Shown here: piece after piece, positions 5,490 through 11,228 of the stretch
How the letters are laid out: each line of letters opens with the position of its first letter
Position numbering within the stretch: the stretch's first letter is position 1
Assembly: GCA_027294185.1 (NCBI GenBank)
Contig: JAPUME010000148.1
Span: forward strand, 1-11,228
Length of the DNA stretch: 11,228 bases
Reading direction: 5' to 3'
Source: Acidobacteriota bacterium
GTDB lineage: Bacteria; Acidobacteriota; Terriglobia; UBA7540; JAPUME01
Made by a program: the position numbers and the translations under genes
Notes under the pieces: model-generated
Databases searched by the model: none
What the model saw: the letters and a program-made list of their open reading frames with translations, nothing else
What the model was told of the DNA's origin: nothing

Positions 5490-7226
5490 ATGAGGCCGCG
5501 ACTGATTTTTTGCCTGAGTCTGGTAGGTGTCTTTGTCGCCGCCTACCTGCTTTGGATGTATACCTCGAATTCTCGACCCATGCTTTGCCTGGGAACGGGA
5601 TGCGACGAGGTTCGTGCCAGCTCCTATGCGGTGCTCTGGGGGCTCCCTTTGCCTCTCTACGGCGTCGTCATGTACGCGGCAATCGCCCTGCTGGCTTTGG
5701 GTGTCCCCCTGGTGAGAGGTGCCTTCAGAACCCGCTTTCCTTTGGGCCGACTGGGTCTTTACGCAATCGTCGCCATCTCGGGCGCAGGTCTGCTGGCTTC
5801 TGTGGCACTGACTGCGGTTGAAGCTTTCGTGATTCATGCCTGGTGTATCTGGTGCGTGGTTTCCGCCGTTGTGGTGACGCTGCTCTTTGGTTTGGCGGTC
5901 CTTGAGGTGCGCAATCCGGCCGCGGTTTGGGTTTCGGGGCCCGACGTTGGCGGGAAAGTCCGTGCCGTAGCCGGGAGTTATCTGGCTGTCCTGGCGGCGG
6001 CGGCGATTATCAGCATTCCTGCCTGGGTGTTTCTCACGCGTGGGGGGGAGCCTGTGGGCCCGACCGACGTTGCCGAAGGCAACCTGAACCGACTGCGCCG
6101 CCCTGAGAGTCACTGGCGGGGGCCGGAGGACGCAAAGCTCGTGATCGTCGAATTTGCCGACCTCGAATGTGGGACTTGCGCCAAAATGGAACCGGTGGTC
6201 GAGCGAATTCGCGAGACTTATGGAGAGAAGATTCGCTACACACTTCGCCATTTTCCGCTCACGAAGATTCATGCCCATTCCTGGAAAGCCGCCGAAGCCG
6301 CCGAGTGCGCCGCGGATCAGGGGAAGTACTGGGATGCCGTCGCAGTCTTTTTTGACCATCAGCAGGACCTGCGGCCCCAAGCGTTGAAAGGTTATGCCAC
6401 CCGGATCGGGCTGGAAATGGAGTCTTTCAACCAATGTCTCGATTCGGGAGAGATGGCCGAGCGGGTTAGAAAGGACCGCGAAGACGGCGAGGAACTGGGA
6501 GTCCGGGGAACGCCCACCTTTTTCGTCGGCCGGAGAGCCGTGAGCGGCCAGATTTCCTATGAACAGTTTGCCCGCATGATTGAAGTGGCTTCCGGCGAGG
6601 TGGTAACAGCCGGCGCTCATCCCCCTGAAGCCTCGGCCACACGGGTGACGCCGACGACTCGACCGGACGCGGAGGAGAAGCCTACCCTCGCCCATGCTTC
6701 GCCTGCTTCGAGAATCGCTGATCTGCAGGATGGCGCCGCAGCGGGAGAGGACCCGGAAACGGTTTCTTTCGGCTCCACGGATTCCGGTCCCTTGTTGAGG
6801 GGAACTGCCTCGCTGGGGGCGGACAATCCCTTTGCCTCCTTCGGTGGATCGTTCGGAGCCTGCTTGGAGGATTTGCCGCCTGAACCCCCCAGTATCGGGA
6901 TGGAAGAGACTCACCAGTTGTTTTCGGGCGGGAACGGTGTCGTATTTCTCGACGTGCGTGACCCCGACGAATTCAGTGCCGGTCACATTCGCGGGGCCAT
7001 GAATCTCCCCGTGACCCAGGCCGAGGCCGGATTGGGCAAACTGCCCAAGGACCGCAAGATTGTCATCTACGGCCAGTCGACCGCAAGCGGTGATCCTTGC
7101 GCCGAGAGCCGGTCCACGGGGCGGCTTCTGTTGGCCAACGGGTTTGGGGAGAATTTGCTGGCGGTCTTTGCGGATGGATTTGAAGCCTGGGTGGAGGGCG
7201 GCCACCCCATCGAGAAGGGGCCGTAG
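5490..7226 (+). CDS. Membrane VKOR - DsbA-like thioredoxin - rhodanese fusion protein
   Basis: A 578-residue three-domain protein. The VKOR domain (about 1-145, four helices) has the loop pair CLGTGC (C33, C38), WGLPLPLYG and the active-site CIWC (C119, C122). A fifth helix (161-183) would place what follows outside the inner membrane. A DsbA/Thioredoxin_4 domain (about 205-368) has ECGTC (C227, C230) and the cis-proline loop GTPTFF. A low-complexity linker (370-468) leads to a rhodanese domain (about 469-578) with FLDVRDPDEFSAGHIRGAMNLP. VKOR re-oxidises DsbA and passes electrons to quinone, so the protein could form disulfides by itself. In the rhodanese domain the usual active-site cysteine position is glycine (IVIYG), with C537 ten residues on. 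Start ATG 5490 follows AGAGGA and gives a proper first helix. Confidence 0.92.
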   Translation: MRPRLIFCLSLVGVFVAAYLLWMYTSNSRPMLCLGTGCDEVRASSYAVLWGLPLPLYGVVMYAAIALLALGVPLVRGAFRTRFPLGRLGLYAIVAISGAGLLASVALTAVEAFVIHAWCIWCVVSAVVVTLLFGLAVLEVRNPAAVWVSGPDVGGKVRAVAGSYLAVLAAAAIISIPAWVFLTRGGEPVGPTDVAEGNLNRLRRPESHWRGPEDAKLVIVEFADLECGTCAKMEPVVERIRETYGEKIRYTLRHFPLTKIHAHSWKAAEAAECAADQGKYWDAVAVFFDHQQDLRPQALKGYATRIGLEMESFNQCLDSGEMAERVRKDREDGEELGVRGTPTFFVGRRAVSGQISYEQFARMIEVASGEVVTAGAHPPEASATRVTPTTRPDAEEKPTLAHASPASRIADLQDGAAAGEDPETVSFGSTDSGPLLRGTASLGADNPFASFGGSFGACLEDLPPEPPSIGMEETHQLFSGGNGVVFLDVRDPDEFSAGHIRGAMNLPVTQAEAGLGKLPKDRKIVIYGQSTASGDPCAESRSTGRLLLANGFGENLLAVFADGFEAWVEGGHPIEKGP

Positions 7227-7241
7227 GCTCGTTCATGAAGC

Positions 7242-7278
7242 GGGGAATTCTTCCCATTCTTATTTGAATTCTTTCCCC
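7242..7278 (+). terminator. Weak inverted repeat after the VKOR fusion gene
   Basis: GGGGAA (7242-7247) and TTCCCC (7273-7278) can pair around a 25-base loop about 15 bases after the stop. The long loop and the lack of a T run make it a poor terminator candidate. Confidence 0.2.
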
Positions 7279-7358
7279 TTCTGTGCCGATTCGATTCTTA
7301 GAGATGGATTCGGCCCCAGGGGTTTTGTTGTCAATCGGAATTACCAGGGCCGGACGAT

Positions 7359-7377
7359 CTGATCCCCCGGGGAGCAG
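7359..7377. promoter_or_regulatory. 19-base operator-like palindrome upstream of the aldo/keto reductase
   Basis: CTGATCCCC and GGGGAGCAG flank a central C; eight of nine positions match across the dyad. With no loop it cannot form a good RNA hairpin, so a DNA-binding site for a dimeric regulator is more likely. It lies 45 bases before the ATG at 7423. Confidence 0.35.
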
Positions 7378-7422
7378 GGGCAGCAGGTTGCCAGGCCGTT
7401 CAACTTGAATCGGGGGAAAGGA

Positions 7423-8523
7423 ATGAAACTAGAGGGGTATGCCACGCGGGAAGGGACCCTGCGCTTTAAGAAGCGTTTTGAGGACCGGATGCCCGGCCAT
7501 TTCCGGCTCGCCGGAGAAGTCTGGATCTCCTCGGTGGGGTTGGGGACTTATCTGGGCGAGCCGGATTCGCAAACCGACGTTCAGTATCGCGACACTGCCG
7601 AACGGGCGCTGGGGTTGGGGCTGAATGCATTCGATTCGGCGATCAACTACCGCCACCAGCGGAGTGAGCGTTCGGTGGGCGAAGCATTGCAGGCGGCCGT
7701 CGGCTCGGGCGCTGTTCGACGCGATGAGTTCGTCGTCTCGACGAAGGGCGGGTTCCTCAGTTTTGATGGTGCAGCGCCTCCCGACCCGCAGCGGTTTTTT
7801 CAAGAGACATTCCTGGCTCCCGGCCTATTGCGTCCTGAGGAGTTGGCCGCCGGCTGCCACTCGATGGCTCCCCGCTTTCTCGAGTCGCAGGTCGAGCGAA
7901 GCCTGGAAAACCTCCAGCTTGAGACTCTCGACATCTATTACATTCACAATCCTGAAACCCAGCTCGGGGAGATTGAAAAGGAGGAATTCTACCGGCGCTT
8001 GCGTGCGGCCTTTGAGAAGCTTGAGGAGATGGTCTCGGGGGGAAAGATTCGGACCTATGGCGCCGCCACCTGGTCCGCATTCCGCGTGGGAGCCGACAAC
8101 CGGGACGCGATTTCGCTTCCTCGGCTGGTTGAGTTGGCGACAGAAGTGGGCGGCAAGGACCATCACTTCCGCGTCATTCAACTGCCGCTGAACCTGGGAA
8201 TGCCCGAAGCGATTGTGGCCAGGACCCAGTCGCTCGACGGAAACCGGGTTTCGTTGCTCGATGCGGCGGAGAAATTTGGCCTGACGGTATTTGCCTCTGC
8301 TTCCATCCTGCAGGGGCAACTCTCCCGAAGCCTGCCGCCCGAGGCTCAGAAATGGTTTCCCGGTTTGCGGACCGATGCCCAGCGGGCCATCCAATTCGCT
8401 CGCTCCGCGCCGGGAGTCGGTTGCGCGCTGGTGGGAATGAGTCACATCGAGCATCTGGAAGAAAATCTCGAGACCGCCCGAATTCCTCCTCTGAGTCGGG
8501 AGGAAATGGGTAAACTGTTTTGA
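7423..8523 (+). CDS. Aldo/keto reductase family oxidoreductase
   Basis: A 366-residue cytoplasmic TIM-barrel oxidoreductase, probably NADPH-dependent. The catalytic tetrad is recognisable: D71 in NAFDSAINY, Y76 in INYRHQRSE, K108 in VVSTKGG, and H175 in YYIHNPE. SERSVGEAL after the tyrosine and LDIYYIHNPE are typical. The C-terminal part has FASASILQGQL and GCALVGMSHIEHLEENL, where the 2'-phosphate of NADP is usually bound. It is slightly longer than the usual 310-330 residues, owing to insertions around FFQETFLAPG and in the middle of the barrel. I chose ATG 7423, preceded by GGGGGAAAGG, over a TTG at 7405. The substrate cannot be told from sequence. It is first in a same-strand run with the cupin and TPR genes. 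Confidence 0.93.
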   Translation: MKLEGYATREGTLRFKKRFEDRMPGHFRLAGEVWISSVGLGTYLGEPDSQTDVQYRDTAERALGLGLNAFDSAINYRHQRSERSVGEALQAAVGSGAVRRDEFVVSTKGGFLSFDGAAPPDPQRFFQETFLAPGLLRPEELAAGCHSMAPRFLESQVERSLENLQLETLDIYYIHNPETQLGEIEKEEFYRRLRAAFEKLEEMVSGGKIRTYGAATWSAFRVGADNRDAISLPRLVELATEVGGKDHHFRVIQLPLNLGMPEAIVARTQSLDGNRVSLLDAAEKFGLTVFASASILQGQLSRSLPPEAQKWFPGLRTDAQRAIQFARSAPGVGCALVGMSHIEHLEENLETARIPPLSREEMGKLF

Positions 8524-8537
8524 CACTGGGTATCGTC

Positions 8538-8560
8538 CGCTCGAATGGGATGTTCGAGCG
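8538..8560 (+). other. Strong hairpin between the aldo/keto reductase and cupin genes
   Basis: CGCTCGAA and TTCGAGCG form a perfect 8-base stem with a 7-base loop, 14 bases after the reductase stop. No T run follows, so it is more likely a 3' mRNA stabiliser or processing site, or a Rho-assisted end, than an intrinsic terminator. Confidence 0.45.
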
Positions 8561-8604
8561 CAGGGAGCCTGGGGGTCCCCATTGCGTGAAGGACGGAGGG
8601 GGGA

Positions 8605-8910
8605 ATGTTAGAGGCATGGAAATCGAAGTGGGGTGAGCCGACTGAGGCCCGCTTGAGGGAGAAGCTCGAAGCGGAAGGCTATTCGGTGGCGCGCTATGAG
8701 TATCCTCCGGGCACCTATTTCCCCGACCACACGCACCCTCACGAGAAGAAAGACGCGGTCGTAGAGGGCCGCTTCCGGATTCGCATGAAAGGCAGGGAAT
8801 TCATCCTGGGACCGGGTGACCTGATTCACGTTCCTGCCGGAGCCGTGCACAGCGCCGAGGTGGTGGGAGAAAAACCCGTTGTGAGTCTGGACGCCGTCAA
8901 GATGAGGTGA
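8605..8910 (+). CDS. Small single-domain cupin protein
   Basis: A 101-residue protein. A short N-terminal helix (TEARLREKLEAEGY) leads into one cupin barrel. The first cupin motif is GTYFPDHTHPHEKKDAVVEG, giving likely metal ligands H42 and H44, with D50 where many cupins have glutamate. The second motif is GPGDLIHVPAGAVHSAEV, with H82 as the third histidine. The ATG has a very strong ribosome-binding site (GGAGGGGGG). It is too small to be an enzyme of known specificity; a metal-binding or ligand-sensing role is possible. It sits 81 bases after the aldo/keto reductase and 19 before the TPR gene. Confidence 0.85.
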   Translation: MLEAWKSKWGEPTEARLREKLEAEGYSVARYEYPPGTYFPDHTHPHEKKDAVVEGRFRIRMKGREFILGPGDLIHVPAGAVHSAEVVGEKPVVSLDAVKMR

Positions 8911-8929
8911 ACAAGGTTCGGAACCCGTC

Positions 8930-9751
8930 ATGAGCCAAAAAGAACAATTGACTGAAAAGTTCGCCCGCGGGATGGAGTCGCTCGCCCAGGCCGATTTTCC
9001 CTCGGCCATTGAGATTTTCGAAGAGGTTCTCAAGGCCGATCCGAATCATGCGCGTGCGTGGTCGCAGCTTGGCCTCTGCCTGCTTGAAATGCGCGAACAC
9101 TCGCGGGCGCGCAAGGCTTTGAAGCGATCCGTGGCGGCCGACCCGACAGATGCGGATGCCCGCTATATTCTGGGGAATGCCGAGGGAAGCCTCGGGAACC
9201 TGGAGGAGGCGGCAGCCTGCTATCGGGGGGCGCTCTCCCTCGACCCGGCACATGCCAAGGCCGAAGAGTTCCTGATTCGGACGGAGTCGTTGCTCACCAG
9301 CCGTGAGCACTTCCGCGGCGCGCTGAAAACCCTTTCGACGTCGGACCCCTCTTTGGATCAACTCAATTCAGGATTACGGGAGCTGATTCAATCCGTGGCC
9401 ATTTTCCCCAACTCTCCCGCCGGCGACCACCTGCGCGCTTGTGCCCGAAAACTTTTCGCCCAGGCAAAACCCTTCGAAGTCAGCCTTTTTTCCGGAGCGC
9501 CTCCTGCCTACTGGCGCGAGCTCTGCGATCGGGGTTACCAATCGATGCAGTTCCGCAACTGGCCCGCTGCCCTGCAGGCTTATGAGGAGGCGCTCGACTA
9601 CGTCACCGACGCCGCCTTTGTCCACAACGCGCTCGGATTTGCTTTTATCGAAGCCGAGGAGACGGAGAATGCCGTTCGCGCCTGGATGCGAACCCTGGAG
9701 CTGGACCCGGACTACGATTTTCGGAGATTCGGGCGGGTGAAAACCAATTAA
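8930..9751 (+). CDS. Tetratricopeptide-repeat protein
   Basis: A 273-residue protein with three consecutive TPR units near the N-terminus (about 7-40, 41-74, 75-108), seen in ADFPSAIEIFEEVLKADPNHARAWSQLGLC and GNLEEAAACYRGALSLDPAHAKA. Two more lie near the C-terminus (about 196-263), with NWPAALQAYEEALDYV and NAVRAWMRTLELDPDYDF. The middle (110-195) has no clear repeat and may be a helical spacer. There is no signal peptide or membrane segment, so it is probably cytoplasmic and mediates protein contacts. It starts 19 bases after the cupin stop; AAGG lies 14 bases before the ATG, a rather distant ribosome-binding site. The partner is unknown. Confidence 0.87.
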   Translation: MSQKEQLTEKFARGMESLAQADFPSAIEIFEEVLKADPNHARAWSQLGLCLLEMREHSRARKALKRSVAADPTDADARYILGNAEGSLGNLEEAAACYRGALSLDPAHAKAEEFLIRTESLLTSREHFRGALKTLSTSDPSLDQLNSGLRELIQSVAIFPNSPAGDHLRACARKLFAQAKPFEVSLFSGAPPAYWRELCDRGYQSMQFRNWPAALQAYEEALDYVTDAAFVHNALGFAFIEAEETENAVRAWMRTLELDPDYDFRRFGRVKTN

Positions 9752-9815
9752 CTCGCCCGCAGGCCTCGCTACCGATGAGGGACTTCCCTGATTTGGCCGA
9801 GCGGGGGTTTGCGCC

Positions 9816-9844
9816 TTGACAAGGTATTATGGTTTAGTTAGGTT
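9816..9844 (+). promoter_or_regulatory. Candidate promoter of the DUF62 gene
   Basis: A perfect -35 TTGACA (9816-9821), a 17-base spacer and a weak -10 TAGGTT (9839-9844). Transcription would begin near 9851, giving a leader of about 32 bases. It lies in the only sizeable gap between the TPR and DUF62 genes. Confidence 0.45.
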
Positions 9845-9882
9845 CTCTACGCCTGAGATGAATCTCGATAACGGAGCATGAA

Positions 9883-10698
9883 GTGCCGCGTCGTCCCCTC
9901 ATCACCATCACTACCGATTTTGGCCTGAACGACCCGTTTGTAGGGGTCGTCAAGGGCGTCATCCTGGGAATCAATCCGGAAGTATCCATTGTGGATTTGA
10001 ATCTCCAGGTCAGCTCCTATGATGTCTTTGACGGCGCTTTGTCCCTGGCACAGAGTTACCGCTCCTTTCCCGTTGAGACGATTCATCTGGTGATTGTGGA
10101 CCCGGGCGTGGGCGGGTCACGGCGGCCGATTGTGGCCCGTACCATGGACTACAAGTTTGTGGCGCCCGACAACGGCGTGCTTTCTCTCGTCTATGAGCGG
10201 GAAGAAAACGTTGAAGTTCGTGAAATTGACGCGGAACACTATTTCCTGCATCCCGTCAGCAAGACCTTCCACGGGCGTGATGTCTTTGCCCCCATTGCGG
10301 CCTGGCTTACCCGCGGAGTCGAGGTGACGCGGCTCGGCGAACAGATTACCGATTTCGTACGCTTCGCCGCCCCCAAACCGAAACCCGCAGGCGAAGGCGT
10401 GCTGAAAGGCGTCGCGCTGAAAGTGGATAAGTTCGGCACCCTGATTACCAACCTTACCCCGGAAAACGCGCCGCAACTGTTTTCCGAAAATCCTTCCCCC
10501 TTCAAGCTCATTATCAATCAGAAAGAGATCACCCAGCTTCGCCAATCTTATTCCGAGGGGCAACCCTCCGAGGTCTTTGCCATCCTCGGCAGCTCGGGCT
10601 ACCTCGAAGTGGCCACAAACCGCGGCTCGGCGGCCAAGCTGCTGAAAGTCGGTCGGGGCGTGGAAGTTACCCTCGAGCTGGGCCGTCCGCCCTCGTAG
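9883..10698 (+). CDS. SAM hydroxide adenosyltransferase (DUF62 / SAM-dependent chlorinase-fluorinase family)
   Basis: A 271-residue protein of the DUF62 family, whose common members hydrolyse S-adenosylmethionine to adenosine and methionine. Landmarks are TDFGLNDPFVGVVKG (11-25), VDPGVGGSRRP (72-82), APDNGVLSLV (94-103), FHGRDVFAP (129-137) and VDKFGTLITNL in the C-terminal barrel. D73, R80 and H130 correspond to the Asp-Arg-His triad that marks the hydroxide-using members rather than halogenases. Length is normal. The start is GTG at 9883, supported by GGAG (9873-9876) 6 bases upstream; the ATG at 9878 is in another frame. The gene has its own promoter-like sequence and is convergent with the ABC permease gene downstream. 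Confidence 0.95.
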   Translation: MPRRPLITITTDFGLNDPFVGVVKGVILGINPEVSIVDLNLQVSSYDVFDGALSLAQSYRSFPVETIHLVIVDPGVGGSRRPIVARTMDYKFVAPDNGVLSLVYEREENVEVREIDAEHYFLHPVSKTFHGRDVFAPIAAWLTRGVEVTRLGEQITDFVRFAAPKPKPAGEGVLKGVALKVDKFGTLITNLTPENAPQLFSENPSPFKLIINQKEITQLRQSYSEGQPSEVFAILGSSGYLEVATNRGSAAKLLKVGRGVEVTLELGRPPS

Positions 10699-10748
10699 TA
10701 TCGCGTTAACTAAGAATCCTGCCCTCAAAGACCCACTGTCAAAACGAC

Positions 10749-10781
10749 CGGGTAGCGCAGAACCCGTAGTCCGGTTCTGCG
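10749..10781 (+). other. Strong hairpin with an overlapping alternative stem between convergent genes
   Basis: CGCAGAACC (10756-10764) and GGTTCTGCG (10773-10781) form a perfect 9-base stem with an 8-base loop. CGGGT and ACCCG just upstream (within about 10749-10766) can form a competing hairpin that uses the left arm of the first. No T run follows on either strand, so it is not a classical terminator. It may help end the DUF62 transcript, or the permease transcript from the other side. Confidence 0.4.
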
Positions 10782-10987
10782 GCATTCGTAGGGTCACACA
10801 CCCAAAAGACGCGGAACCGGGAATGCGGGTACCGGCACACCGGGGGTGGGGTATTATTTGTAAGCTCGGATTCAACATGGGTCTCAGGGTGGTTCTACTG
10901 TGCGGAAACCGAAAATTCGGCTGTGACTGAATCCCCCACCCGTAGAGTGGACCAAAACTAAACATACGAAGATTGAATATTGTGGCG

Positions 10988-11228
10988 CTAGAGTGAACGT
11001 CCCAGAGTTTCTCTGCGAGGGTCGAGCAGGTCACGCAGGGCGTCACCCAGGAAGTTGAAGGAGAGCACGGTCCCCATGACGGCCAGCGCCGGCCAGATGG
11101 CGAGATGAGGAGCGCTGAAGAGATAACTTCGGGCGCTCGAGAGCATCGAACCCCAGCTCGGAGTCGGAGGCGGCACACCCAGCCCGAGAAAGCTCAGAGA
11201 GGCCTCGGCCAGCACAGCGCCCGCCATG
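10988..11228 (-). CDS. DppC/OppC-type ABC transporter permease (C-terminal end, cut by window edge)
   Basis: The last 80 or so residues of an inner-membrane permease. [24 protein letters not shown] is the hallmark loop of the DppC/OppC branch of peptide/nickel-type importers. It is followed by a final hydrophobic helix ([30 protein letters not shown]), where [15 protein letters not shown] is the usual C-terminal ending. The stop is the TAG at 10990-10988. The gene continues beyond the window, so the substrate (dipeptide, oligopeptide, nickel or other) cannot be judged. The internal methionine at 11227 is not the true start. Confidence 0.93.
   Translation of the reverse strand, partial: MAGAVLAEASLSFLGLGVPPPTPSWGSMLSSARSYLFSAPHLAIWPALAVMGTVLSFNFLGDALRDLLDPRRETLGRSL

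Noticed and set aside
5280..7205. 641-codon open frame on the minus strand
   Set aside because: It lies antisense to the VKOR-DsbA-rhodanese gene, its product has no recognisable domain and is rich in G, R, H and Q, and the plus-strand protein explains the sequence fully.
7825..8526. 233-codon minus-strand frame opposite the aldo/keto reductase
   Set aside because: It is antisense to a gene with a clear catalytic tetrad, and no family or ribosome-binding site was seen.
10117..11178. 353-codon open frame on the minus strand
   Set aside because: It covers the DUF62 gene in antisense and overlaps the ABC permease in another frame. The product looks like a shadow translation.
1..11228. tRNA, rRNA, CRISPR array, transposase or attachment site
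   Set aside because: No cloverleaf with CCA-type arms, no regularly spaced repeats, no terminal inverted repeats with a transposase and no integrase were seen on either strand.

Overview
This window looks like a chromosomal segment of a GC-rich Gram-negative bacterium, most likely an acidobacterium or a near relative. The guess rests on family flavour only: the style of the TraR/DksA zinc-finger protein, the small two-helix membrane protein, the VKOR fusion, and frequent GTG/TTG starts. No rRNA or marker gene settles it. I see no tRNA, rRNA, CRISPR array, insertion sequence or phage gene.

Layout. Positions 1-2949 (minus strand) hold a housekeeping run in the order recG, rsmD, gmhA. RecG is a replication-fork and recombination helicase, RsmD is a 16S rRNA methyltransferase, and the gmhA-like sedoheptulose-phosphate isomerase is cut by the left edge. 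recG and rsmD abut with no spacer. A plus-strand gene for a small two-helix membrane protein (3081-3299) diverges from recG. At 3483-4175 (minus) lies a SufR-like winged-helix regulator with a cysteine-rich C-terminal half. Facing away from it, behind an AT-rich promoter region with an operator-like dyad, is a plus-strand pair: a cysteine-rich DUF971 protein (4545-4847) and a TraR/DksA-type zinc-finger protein (4847-5215) that overlap by one base.

Next, all on the plus strand, come a three-part membrane protein (VKOR, DsbA-like thioredoxin and rhodanese in one chain, 5490-7226), an aldo/keto reductase (7423-8523), a small cupin (8605-8910), a TPR protein (8930-9751) and a SAM hydroxide adenosyltransferase of the DUF62 family (9883-10698) with its own promoter-like sequence. 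The right edge holds the C-terminal end of a DppC/OppC-type ABC permease on the minus strand, convergent with the DUF62 gene across 289 bases that hold a strong hairpin but no gene.

Working together. The centre of the window has a thiol and metal theme. A probable Fe-S-sensing regulator is divergent from a protein with two CxCxxC clusters and a zinc-finger transcription factor, followed by a self-contained envelope disulfide-forming protein with a sulfurtransferase-like tail. The regulator/DUF971/TraR unit and the VKOR-DsbA-rhodanese fusion are the parts most worth a second look. The rest is ordinary housekeeping or general metabolism.
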